In this document: in pieces, positions 46,601-57,395 of the stretch | Numbering within the stretch: the first letter of the stretch is position 1 | Layout: each line of letters begins with the position of its first letter | DNA from: Polytrichum commune | Lineage: Eukaryota; Streptophyta; Polytrichopsida; Polytrichales; Polytrichaceae | Direction of reading: 5' to 3' | NCBI GenBank assembly: GCA_950295325.1 | Contig: OX485806.1 | Span: forward strand, 28,518,001-28,582,000 | DNA length: 64,000 nucleotides | Notes under the pieces: generated by a model | The model's database searches: none | The model's input: only the letters and a program-made list of their open reading frames with translations | What the model was told of the DNA's origin: nothing | Made by a program: the position numbers and the translations under genes

Positions 46601-48440
46601 AGGCTCCTCGTCCAGAACCACGACCTACAGCAAATCCCTCCTGTGTTTGCCTGAGCAATAATGACAAGGTAGGTTAGTAAATGAAGAAAATAAAGTGCAA
46701 TATACTTCAGCCATGAACATGAAAATAAGAAAACAATTCCTAGTTACTAAGAAGAAAAGACATGCAAATACCTTTGCCAATCAGATGCTGTGTTGTTCAC
46801 CATGGCCGAGATTCGACTGTTCTCATCTTCTCGATCTATCCTACTGCTCATTGGTACAGGATCAGGTACAGCATAAAGGTCTACTCCAAAGTCATCCAGG
46901 CTATCCATCCCAGCCATCTGTGCAAACATGCTGTTGTGTGAGAACAAGAAACACTTGCAAACCCGTGTAGTATTGCAATGCAAAATGTGCAAACAGAGAA
47001 AATCTCTACAAAACATTCACTATATCCACATTTTCAGAAAGGTATTCACAAATTTCAAAGCAACCATGTTATCAGAATGTATGATAGCATAAAGAAGGAC
47101 CATGGCTTTCACAAGCCTAGACAAGTCTACTGTCTCCTCCTTAAGTTGGAAAGGCTACTCACAGGAAGACCCTGAGTATGTGATGTGGTATCAGCTCCTT
47201 TGGCATTATCTGAGGACACCACGTCTGTTGCATGATTCTTGGACCTGTTGAGATTGCACAATTGCAAATGCTGACTAAGAATATAGAGTGAAGAAAGTTC
47301 TAACGAAGTGAACTTACAAACAGAAGTACTAAAACAGACAAAACACATATGAAACAGGAATAAATGACAAGCAAGACATGCTAGATAGCAGAATCAAAGT
47401 CGTATTGAAGCACACTCTTCAAAAGAACCTCATGAGAAAAATCTACCATTCCTATATTTGGACTAATACATGCAAGTGTAGAAAAGAGGACCGTACTGCA
47501 TTGGTTTTGTGCGTGATGTAGGAACTCGTTTGATTATAACACTGGTATTTTTTGGAACAAGAAAGGCGTCATCCATGTACTCTGTACAATCACACAGCAT
47601 TTCATCATGAGATCAATTATACTACGATCCAAGTATTAACCTACTGTACAACTATTAAAGGCTCGCCATGGTTACTGTGTTTTACCAGTTTCTAATGTAC
47701 AAATAGTGCTCACAATAATAGACCTTGACATATGCTCAAAGAATAGAAGCTCAGCTGACTAGCTCAGGAGGCCTGATACAACCATCGACTACAGCGAAGC
47801 AATGTGATTGCAAGATTCAACCATGCTCCTCACATATGTAATTATCTCTCTGCTCAAAAGTGAGTTTTGTTCGGAACCAAAATAAAAGCCCTAGCAGAAC
47901 CACCTGTCCATGATGAAGCAATTGCTCAACTAATATAAATCTTTGTTAACACACTACAGTTGTTGCACTTATTCATAGTTAAAGCGGACTCTGGTGATTG
48001 TTTTGATAAACACCCATAGTTTGCGAGACATATTCAACCATGGCATGGTCAGGAAGCCATCCCTTACAAACCACGATTCATACGAGTGGCTGAATAATCT
48101 GCTACTACAAAGCTATAGCTTGAATTCACCATTCTCTACAAACAAGTGAATCTGAAGTGAACTTTGCACACATTCATTCCTTTATGTGAGCAAGTAAAAC
48201 TTTTAGGGTTTCAAAAAACTTCAAGGAGACGGAAATTTATCATGACCGAATTAAATGAACTTCAAGACGTTTACCTTCAGAAGTTTGGGCATTGGTGATG
48301 AGAAGGTCGAAGTCCGTGGCCCGAGTTAAGTTTTTGTGCTCAACAATCTTCTCTTTCAGAGCCCCAATTGAGATAAAGGGCCCCTCGATATCAATAGAAT
48401 CATACTCTACAGCACTTCTAAACTTGAAGTGTATGGCCAT
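40613..48440 (-). CDS. PQT3: PQT3-like E3 ubiquitin ligase (RBBP6/Mpe1 family, DWNN domain)
   Basis: Nuclear RING/U-box ligase family; plant PQT3 acts in oxidative-stress tolerance, and yeast Mpe1 acts in mRNA 3'-end processing. I joined 16 exons in frame to 1044 residues. Exon spans, 5' to 3': 48440-48275, 47581-47497, 47244-47163, 46917-46772, 46650-46571, 46301-46239, 45923-45767, 45642-45494, 45158-44982, 44812-44396, 43889-43851, 43306-43266, 43082-42965, 42625-42400, 42119-41982, 41663-40613. Domains in order: ubiquitin-like DWNN (1-77, MAIHFKFRSAVEYDSI...); CCHC knuckle CHRCGQPGHFIQHC (about 200-213); U-box/RING from CPLC (286) through CCQYSFCDKC to CPQC (320-323); acidic region; basic KKKKKRAR; second CCHC knuckle CYVCGSPDHFARDC (541-554); PGM-rich segment (573-648); charged RS/RE tail (694-1044). 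The exon 2 donor (gca|gtacgg) and exon 10 donor (aaag|gtgtgt) were chosen by phase and are the least certain joins. Confidence 0.93.
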
Positions 48441-49872
48441 GATGAGTCAATGAAAGTGGGGTACAAACAGGATATTATAATTGGGTATGCTCCGACTAGT
48501 CTATCTATAGACAACCTCACCCTGAAAATCCCCGAGGTCAGGTCTCACTGCACAGTACAACAATACAATGCTTCTGCGACCTTAAATTCCTGAAGGAAGG
48601 CCCAGAGGCCAAACGAGGCTCTTCGACTTCAACGACGAGCACATCGACCTCGAATTAATTGAAAAAAGGAGAACCAGAACTGCGAGCTCCAAGAGAGGAA
48701 GGCAAAGAAAAACCTCCTAAAAAAATCTACAAAGAGGTACACAGGTGTGTAATAAGGGAAGGGATCAAAGTACAATCATTCACGAATCTTCGCCAGGATA
48801 GATTTTGGCCTTGTCTACGTATTGATACAAAAAAGATTGCATCTGGACAGCATCATCTGTGCATCAAACTACAGTCTTAAGGAAACTCAAACACATAGAT
48901 AACTTCCAAGATAACGAGGGCATTTTAGTGTGTCGCCTCCATAGTCAAAAAAGTAGGAAAACCCTAGCCAGATCTTTCTGTTCATAGTAATAGGGTTCTC
49001 CGCCAACTGTACAGGTCAGCCAGCAAGCATCACAGTCGACAATTCTGATATTCCGTCGATCTTGTAGTAACAAAAAACAAACTTACAGTATGTCAACTGA
49101 GCACTCGTAGTCTTGAAAATTGCAAGCCACGAGAAATCCCAGATGCTGAACTATGCGCACCAGAATTTGCCCAACATCAACAACATTAAGTCTCCTGTCA
49201 CCAAGTAACAATCAATACAAGGCAAATCCAGCCAGGAAATCCTACTGATCTCACTAATGCATCAATCAATCGGTCATCGATTGATTCCGCACACCAGAAA
49301 ACCAACGCCAAACGCCAGTCCGTGCAACCCTAACCTTGCCAACCCCCTCGGTCTTCAAACCCTACGGATGATGTCTTCGGGAACACGGTGGTCACTCATG
49401 GATGATGTGGATGGATTCATCAGCATCCGGATGATTCTCGGCAGCAGCCGCGCGAGAGGTAACCATCAAAGAATGTGCGGTGGCCAGAGCCACGGAGGAT
49501 CCACGCGCATCATCACGCTCCCAATTGCACAAAACAAAACCCTCGCGGGAAGCCGCTCCTCCTGCCGCGACAATATGTTAAGATAAGAGAAGATGCTCCG
49601 ATTTGGAAAAGAAAAAAAAACACCGAGATGGATTTAGATGGTGGCGCAGCTGCAGAAGAGACGGCGGCAGGATCGGGGATGGTTTCCAGATGATGGAAAC
49701 TTCCAACGCGGATGGAGCCTCCGCCAAGGATTGTTGGCAAAACAAGGGTAGCGAGGGAGCGAGCGAGGGAAAGGGCCAGAAGGGCACACCCACCGTAGTG
49801 GTCACGAAAGCCTTATGGAAAGTCACCGGCCTCCCCAAACCCTATCCCAATGCTTCATCACCATAATTATAT
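48441..49872. other. Upstream region of the PQT3-like gene
   Basis: Contains the likely promoter and leader of the minus-strand gene. The segment 49250-49850 is less AT-rich and carries aaccctaacc (about 49325) and aaaccctatc (about 49844). Plus-strand frames such as 49603-49866 (MEKKKKHRDGFRWW...) have no recognised homology. A divergent transcript or untranslated exon cannot be excluded. Confidence 0.35.
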
Positions 49873-49950
49873 TCATGCTTATGATTATGTTGATGTTTAT
49901 GTTTATGTTTATGCTTTTGCGTTTGCTTTTGCTTTTGTTCATGTTTATGT
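49873..49950 (+). repeat. Degenerate (TTATGT/TTTTGC)n hexamer array
   Basis: Runs of ttatgt and ttttgc hexamers, for example gtttatgtttatgtttatgc followed by gcttttgcttttg. Confidence 0.8.
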
Positions 49951-50029
49951 AAGTTGCCAACCTTCTCACCTCACGACTTAACTCTGAAAGGATGTGGCGT
50001 CTCAATATATATGGTCATATATACAATTT

Positions 50030-52340
50030 ATATAGGCTTCACCAAGTTCATAAATTGTGTATTATATATTTATGTGTTTGAAACCTTGTTATATACATTG
50101 TCTTATGTCAAGCAAAAAATACAAATATACTCATACTAGACATTGTTGATCAAAGTACAATGTATGTATTTGCATCCAAGAGCACCCCCAGGATGCATAT
50201 TTGAACTTAAATCTTTAATAATATGAAATTGGTTAACTTATTCAAATAATGCACATGAAGAATAAGTTTGTTTAAGATAGGGTAACTCTTGACATAATTA
50301 ATTAATAATGAAAGTATGTAGTCAATGAATGGGGAGAACCGCCGCTAGTTACAAAATGAACTGGTTAAGTTTGAGAAATAACAAGCTCAAGCTAAAGACT
50401 TCATGATAATTGCCAACCCATTTACATTAATTTATAGAATATTCCTCAAATTCACAAAGAAACCCCGAAAGATGTCAACATGTAATTGGTAGGGCTTGGA
50501 AACACTAAGATGTTGACTAATATGTCCTAGAATCTCCCCATACATTGTATGTAGCTCAAATACAAATTTTCTTGCTTGGACAAGTCCAATCTAGGCCTCC
50601 ATGACATGTAGGGGTTAACCCAAGGGCTAATTTACGGCCAAATTCATAGTTTCTACAAGCCTCACCAAGTTTTGAGAACACACTTAAATTTCTTTTAAGT
50701 TTTTAACTTCTAAATTGCACATTGCCTCATGTCAACACAAAAATATGAATATATTCTCAAGTGACTTTGATGATCAAAGAAAACTAAGTTAGTATTTGTA
50801 TCCAATGGCAACCATGATGTGTAATTTAAACTCAAATCTTCAATAACATTCATATTTTCAACCAATTTGAAAAATGTTGTAGACAAATGAGTTGATTTTA
50901 GAAAGGGTTGTTTTTTCCACAATTGTCTGAAAATGGGAACATTTAGCTCAAATATGTGCTCTTGTGCACGGAGAGGCATGGATAGGGCCTCTTAGACATT
51001 TAAGTAATAACTCTTAATGGACCGGGGGTGTGTTTATATTAGATACATGAATTTGTACATACTCTCAAAAGAATTGTATTTTTTTTCATTTGATCTATGG
51101 TATTGAGTCCGTATTTAGCACATTTTTTCTTAGTAAATGGGAAAATTATATATATATATATGTATGTATGTGACAATGGCGATTAGATATACATCATGAC
51201 AGTACTATGCCTAAACCCTATGCACATTTTCTAAAGGGGGATGGTAGGCATTAGGCTCAAGTGGGGGCTTTATTCCATAAAATAATTCAAACTCGCAACA
51301 TGTACCTTACAACTACAACCGACAACGACATACACAAATGGCTGGCAAAGTTATTTAAAAACAACTACTTTGTGAAGAAAATACCATGTGTGTCGGGCCC
51401 GTATGTTGATTCCCTCATGGAAAAGTTGAATACTACTCATTTTGCAATGGTGACCCCACATAAGTGGGGAATTATTCTTCCCATCTCCTAGCACCAGGGG
51501 TGCAACATCCTAGTGCTAAGTAATGCTATGATGGTTTTCATGTATTTGAGCCTTGGTCATTTATATGAGCTCAAATGCCCCAAATTATTCATTTTTACAC
51601 ATAGGTGTGGTCCAATTGAAATAGTGCATATGGTAGACATGCTAGTTTTTTTTAGTATTACTCTTGTTAGCTTTTAGGTAAACATACAATTGATAATCTT
51701 AAAACCCTCCACTGGACAATTTGAAGGCCAAGGTTGATCCTCTTGGACATTCGAGGGTTAACCCTTGCCACTTCACATACTAGATGTATGTTTACATGGG
51801 ATATGTGACGATTTGCACAAATTCTTGATAACTATTGAAATAGTATTTTATTTGATCTATAGTGTTGCATCCGTATCTAGCACAAACTATCAAGCCTAAG
51901 TGAAGAAAGTATTAAGTGATAACAAGGATTGGATGTACGTTGTATGTATTTGAGTCGTTTAAGCAAGCTCACATCTCCACACATGTCATGCTATGTGTTT
52001 GTTCCAATTAGAATGATGCATATGATAAGAAGGGTGTATGGGGTCATTTTTTATACTTTTAGCTAAATACATCAATATGTATACATAAGATTTACATGTC
52101 CAAATTTGATAGCATGTTGGACAATCAAGGGTTAACCCTTTGATGTCAAAGGGCGTCATTTTGTAAATTTTGATACTTTGGATGGAATACTTTCAATGCT
52201 CAAATGTTGTTGTTTACGTCATGAGGAAAGTTGTAACTTAACACTTGAATTACTACATTCATCATTTAAGTTGACGTCTATTTTTGACATTTTCAAATGT
52301 TAGTGAATCTTTTAATATATTTTCTTGAAATTACTCATAA
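50030..52340. repeat. Cluster of old diverged direct repeats
   Basis: A unit at about 50030-50310 (gcttcaccaagtt, cattgtcttatgtcaa, gatcaaag, gtatttgcatccaa) reappears at about 50655-50930. A unit at about 51085-51140 (atttgatctatggtattgag, gtatttagcac) reappears at about 51848-51890. A unit at about 51515-51690 (catgtatttgag, gtccaattgaaatagtgcatatg) reappears at about 51945-52090. Copies are much diverged and rich in indels. No coding motif is visible, so the class is unknown. Confidence 0.5.
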
Positions 52341-52994
52341 ATACATCATGGCGAGGCATTGTTTTACATTTAACCCCTACAATAATAAAGGTTAAAGGTT
52401 GGTATTTTCAATAGGTTGATGACTTAGATGGAAGAGTTTCAAGAAATTATTAAACTAAATATAGACAATTAGACTAACATCAAATCATTTGGAAAAAATT
52501 GAAGCGAAGCCTTGAACAATTCTAATGGACATGAGTGACATGGGGGACTACCATGCCAAATTGTAATACACTCTGGCATGAGGTGGACTCTCAAGGGGAA
52601 GGACATAAGAAGATTTTCCTATCTCGGAGGATCACTAAATTCCAAAGGAAATTATGTTTTAGTCATGGCTTCACTCAAAAAAATGTCATTATTAAGAAAT
52701 GATAAGTGATAAAAAAAAAATCGTACAAAATCGTCACTAGCTAATTACAATTAGGTTATACTCCCAAAACATGATGAGATCTCCCCGTCCAATATAGTTT
52801 GAATTGAAATTTACAAAAAAATGAACCACACTTAGAGATTAAAAATGAGATTTAGGAAATACAACTTTATATATAAAATCTCAAACATGAGTTGGGCACC
52901 GCTTCAAGCATTATAAAGCAAGACAATAAATAATTAAAGGCCACATAGCAATGAAATTCATAGACTACATATTGAGGCTATACCAAGAGAAGCC
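52341..52994. other. No gene recognised
   Basis: AT-rich, with short frames only. Confidence 0.45.
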
Positions 52995-53146
52995 CAAGAG
53001 AGCTCCGGGTGGCTAGGTAGTCCTTGGTTCCACCTATCTAAAGCCTCTTGCCTTCTATATGGAGTGAATAATGACTTGAGAGCTGCCAATGGCTAGGTAG
53101 TCCTTCATTTCTCCTTTCTAAGGTTGCATGCCTTTTGTGTAGGCAA
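52995..53146 (+). repeat. Two tandem copies of a roughly 67-bp unit
   Basis: agagctccgggtggctaggt with tagtccttggttccacctatctaaagc... (from 52997) is followed by agagctgccaatggctaggt with tagtccttcatttctcctttctaagg... (from 53079). The shared core is tggctaggtagtcctt with collinear tails (cttgccttctat / catgccttttgt). Confidence 0.7.
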
Positions 53147-54892
53147 ACCATATAAATGTAGATAATATCATAGAACTCCAAAGCACGTGAGATTTGTTGA
53201 ACTTGCACATGAAAATAATGAATAAATGTGAGTTTCTATTGGTTTAATTGATGTAGAAGACAACGGAGTGAGTTTTACAAGATAAAAAGTCCAACTACTT
53301 CCTCAAAGTTGTAGACATCGTCTAACATGCAACCTCCTACATTGCAACAAGGAAAAACAACTACAACGATTTGCCTTAGACAGTAAGCAACATAGGACTA
53401 AAAATTGGATAGCTTCATGGGATGCAAGTCCACATCTATCTTCAGAGATTTCCTAGGTTTCAAAAACGTGGTATCTAATAGTGCCGTACTAACAAACACC
53501 TGATTCAAACAAAATACATAACTTAGAGAGTGCCAATCCGATTAAATGAATAAATAATGCCTTATACAAATCAAGCATTGGGAGGTCTCTCGTCCATTGT
53601 AGGAACTGAAAGACTTATTCAAACATGAATAGTGAGCAAGTAGGAAGTACATACTCAATGTGTTCCGAGATTATGTCGAACTTGGAAAGCACTGTTGGTT
53701 AAGAAATACTCAATCATGTTAATTTCATGACACTATTGTTGCTACTTGCCTATGGAAAAGAACAACACATGATGCAACACATACTTTGGCTTTGTGTGAT
53801 CTAGACATTCACTCAAGAGGAAGAAAGAAAGAAAGAAAGCAAAAAAGCAAAAAAAAAACCACGCGGAAGTTGTTTGGTTATAAGGATGCCAAAACTTTTG
53901 GTTTTCATGGAGTTCCTTGTATTGTTGGCTCCAAGTTGCTTCTTGTTCAACATTCACCTCCACATTGCAAATTCTCATGGGCATCCTTTGTAAGTCTTTC
54001 ATTCTCTATGATACTTGTCCCTCCAAACAACTCCGTCTCTTCAACTCTATCACACTCACGGAAATCGACATAGTGGTGAATGCTGAAATCCCTCGGATAA
54101 GAATGTACATGAGTTTGTATCTCCACTAACTAGACACCAAGAACTCAACACCATTTTTCGCAAACCCTAAATGGAGCAGCAACTACCTTACAAACAACAT
54201 GAAAGCAATTAACCAAAATGAAAGCAAGGAAAACGATCTCACAAATGCAAAAAACCTAAAGTTACATATGTATTGAGAGTTGGCGGCATTCAACATGGGA
54301 ATTGATTGAGGGTTGAGCAATCCAACTACCAACCTAAAATTTGAAAAGGCTGCTTTGAATTGCACTATCTTTGTCTTCAATACATTGTAGTACTCAAAAC
54401 TTGCAACTTGGAAGTGACGAAGCATGAACCCTAATGTCTAAGTTGACATACTAGACTAGCCTGGTTTTGGAACCGACACCTTTAAACATCAAGCATCAAC
54501 CCTAAACCCTAAGGGCGACATGCCAACCCATATGAGTACCACCTTGGTATGTAAAACTCTGCCTCCTACATGCATTAGTATCGACCCTAATAGCTTGTTT
54601 ATGGCGCCAAGTTGGTAGGTCCCTCATACCATTGTTTACAACAGGCCGATACTAGTTGTGGAGACCACACCAGACCCACACCAGACCAACACTGGAATAT
54701 AGCTCTAATCGATAAAGAAAAACCAAAAGATCACAACATGTAAGTGGTTGGACTTGGAAACACTAGAATTTTGACCGATTATGCCCAAAGATCTCCCTGA
54801 ACACTGTTTACATGATCTAGCCAAGACCATTCAAGAAGCTCCTCATTCCATGCACATGGTGGGTCACAAATGGACAGGCAGATGGAGTACTT
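53147..54892. other. No gene recognised; dispersed repeat segment
   Basis: Frames around 53740-54070 are short and unrecognised. The piece at about 54720-54800 (acatgtaagtggttggactt, ggaaacactag) is a diverged copy of 50475-50545, so the repeat family of the 50-52 kb cluster extends here. Confidence 0.4.
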
Positions 54893-54987
54893 AGGGTTAG
54901 TTTCCATGTAGGCCGCTCGCCCACCAGATTCTAGTGGAAATGTAGATTCCACCAGGTGGGCGAGCATCCTACATGGAATCTAACCCT
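54893..54987. repeat. 95-bp inverted repeat (hairpin) with 33-bp arms
   Basis: The left arm starts agggttagtttccatgtagg and runs to cgctcgcccacc. The right arm is its reverse complement with three mismatches in 33 (ggtgggcgagc...ccct). The inner part (ctagtggaa ... ttccacca) pairs partly as well, leaving a short loop. It could be a tiny foldback MITE or a small-RNA precursor. It lies about 930 bp beyond the HSP20-like stop codon. Confidence 0.8.
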
Positions 54988-55919
54988 CAGCACAAACAGA
55001 TAGCCCAATATGATCACAGTGGTTTGATGTGACCACGATGCCTTTTGGAATATGATCTAAATATATTGTGTCACAGTTCTCGATCCACCTCGAAAGGCTA
55101 ATCCAACAAAATAACCAGCACAATTATAATACTACTCTGAATCACTACAGTACCTCCTCAAAGCAGCAATTCTCTGGAAACCTATGCTAATTAGATTTTT
55201 TGAAGGAAAACCAACAGCTCATTACCTATCAAGAACGAACTTACTTTCAGTGCAGATATTTTGAACTGCCTGTATGTCTGTTAACTAGCCACATGTGCAC
55301 ATAATACCCAAAATCTAAAGAACTGTACACGATCCTAGTATTGGAGTATACATAAGTTTTGCAGTTGCACCATTCCATAAAGAAGAATGTTGAAGGCACA
55401 AGGGCCTGCATTATCATCGGACAAATATATTGCTCATGCATTTATACAGCGGGATTGTGTTCTCATCACCAATCTAAACAAAATGTAGTGCTTTTGCAAC
55501 AAAAAGACCTTTTGCAGTTTGTTTCCCTATGTTTTACAATGACCTGAAAATGAAATAAAATCTGTTGGCTCAAAAAGGAGACCCCACAAGGGCAGCCTCA
55601 TTCATGAGCTGGAATTTAGAACCCTTCAACACACATGCGCAGCACAGGCCCACCATTCATGCACAAAAATGTGACAAATGCATTTACTAACCAAGAAATG
55701 GTGAGGAATCACAGACCCAATAGCGAGCCACAGAAGCATCTCTTTACAATCTTCCTGCCCAGAAGTCTTCCTTCACAAAAATAATTGCTCCGGAAATTTT
55801 GTACAGAGGCCAACAGGAATGGAATATAAGGCATAGCTATCAATATAAAAATGACAATTTACAACGCCTATAGTACACAATTCATGATAGATTCAACTCC
55901 CAACCTGCCTACATCCTGC
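54988..55919. other. 3'UTR and intergenic DNA of the HSP20-like gene
   Basis: No coding content is seen. The stretch nearest 55919 should be the 3'UTR of the minus-strand gene. Confidence 0.45.
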
Positions 55920-57395
55920 TTACAGTAGTAACGTTTCAGTCTGGTTCATCTGAGGAGGCAGGAACACCCGAACCTCCCTCTCCTCTGAGAGAACATTATG
56001 CTTTGGAACCATTATCTCCAATCCAGCACATGCCTCAGCATAAAACGCTTTGAGATCTGCATTATCAGGAATTCTTGTTGCAAGCCCAATCTCTCGCACA
56101 AAATCTCCTGGAGGACAGTGCTCAGGATTGGGATCTGTCAATTTAAAAGTCCTGTCTCCCCTGACAACTGTTGGAGTCCTGGCGATGCTGGTGCAGTGGA
56201 TTTTGAGCACACCATGTGTGGCTGTATTTCGCCATGAAACTCGAAGCCTCTGCAGGTCAGTGAAAGGCAAGCTCACCATCACCAGATACCCTTTTTCATC
56301 CTCATATATACTCTTTGAGCCTGTCACTGGTCCACATGCCTCCGTCATCACTCCAGAGAAGTTTGGGAGCCACCATGGTTCGGTCCCAGGTTGGAAAGTT
56401 TCAGTGCCCGCATAGCTGACAACAGGCACACATGAATCAGCTTCATTACCACAAGGTAACAGCCCAGTTGGAAGAAGGGATGTCATTTTCTTCCTCTTCC
56501 CTCCTGGACTAAGACTGCGACTGCCACTACTAGCAGGGCTTGGCAACTGGCTGGTAGGGTTCAAATTCGCATCATTCAGTCGTCCTGACCGCACTGGAAC
56601 ATGTTTTTTCGACACCCCATTTGGAGGTTTGCTTGGAGAAGGAGAACATGTCCGCTCTAGATCAAAGTCTGTGCTTGGAAGACTCCGCCACTCAGAGAAC
56701 GCTTCCGCATCCGGAGGCATCACAAAATTCAGTTCACGGCCAGTCAACTCCATCCATCGTTTCATATCATCTTCACTGACGTTGAACAAGTTTGGGGCCC
56801 TTACAACCTCCACACCATGAACACACTGAGGGTTAGACAAGCCTCTGTAATGCTTCCGCTGCATTCTGTGAGATCTTGCAAAACCCTTGTCTGCACTGAA
56901 AGGAAATTGTGGTTCCCCAAACCTTGCATGTCCATTCATGTAGCTCCGAAGTTGCATCTTGCCAAGCGCATTCTCTGGCCTCTCTTTGAAAGCCCACATG
57001 TACATATTTTCCATGTCATGCTGGACGAGGAAAAGATCTAGTCGGAGATCTGACTTGTCCAGTGGGGCCGCTAGAATGCCATCTCGCAAAAGTTTGTTCT
57101 GGCGCTCATCATTCAACGCAGGTCTGAAGTAATGATTAAAGAAAAACCAAGCTCCCCAGATAGTGTCACCCCTTCGAACCCATCGGCGTCCTTTAGAAGA
57201 TGTCAAGGATCCGAGTTCTAGATTTTGAACTGGTGCTAGGCCAGCATTTAACAAGTCTGAGGCTTTCAAAGCCCACGTGTCAGCGGGACAAATTTCAACA
57301 GATAGAGGCAAATTGATGTCTGGTGGTCCTCCCAACAATCCTTGATCTCCATCCTCACACTCCTCATGGCCATTGGTATCCATAGGCAAAGACAT
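55920..57395 (-). CDS. HSP20-like chaperone-fold protein (plant-specific, nuclear-type)
   Basis: Intact single-exon coding sequence of 491 residues, of the plant family annotated as HSP20-like chaperones superfamily (long proteins, not classical small heat-shock proteins). Its biochemical role is not established. I chose ATG 57395 (MSLPMDTNGHEE) because known members start close to a similar M-D-x-N-G. The open frame continues upstream to a likely splice acceptor (gtggacag, with exon from 57457), so the ATG is preceded by 5'UTR. Conserved blocks: GGPPDINLPLS, RRGDTIWGAWFFFNHYF, KSDLRLDLFLVQHDMENMYM, GKMQLRSYMNGHARFGEP, FARSHRMQRKHYRGLSNPQC, a basic GGKRKK near 300, and a C-terminal alpha-crystallin-like fold at about 370-480 (SIYEDEKGYLVMVSLPF, VSWRNTATHGVLKI, EHCPPGDFVREIGL). 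No damage is visible. Confidence 0.92.
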   Translation of the reverse strand: MSLPMDTNGHEECEDGDQGLLGGPPDINLPLSVEICPADTWALKASDLLNAGLAPVQNLELGSLTSSKGRRWVRRGDTIWGAWFFFNHYFRPALNDERQNKLLRDGILAAPLDKSDLRLDLFLVQHDMENMYMWAFKERPENALGKMQLRSYMNGHARFGEPQFPFSADKGFARSHRMQRKHYRGLSNPQCVHGVEVVRAPNLFNVSEDDMKRWMELTGRELNFVMPPDAEAFSEWRSLPSTDFDLERTCSPSPSKPPNGVSKKHVPVRSGRLNDANLNPTSQLPSPASSGSRSLSPGGKRKKMTSLLPTGLLPCGNEADSCVPVVSYAGTETFQPGTEPWWLPNFSGVMTEACGPVTGSKSIYEDEKGYLVMVSLPFTDLQRLRVSWRNTATHGVLKIHCTSIARTPTVVRGDRTFKLTDPNPEHCPPGDFVREIGLATRIPDNADLKAFYAEACAGLEIMVPKHNVLSEEREVRVFLPPQMNQTETLLL

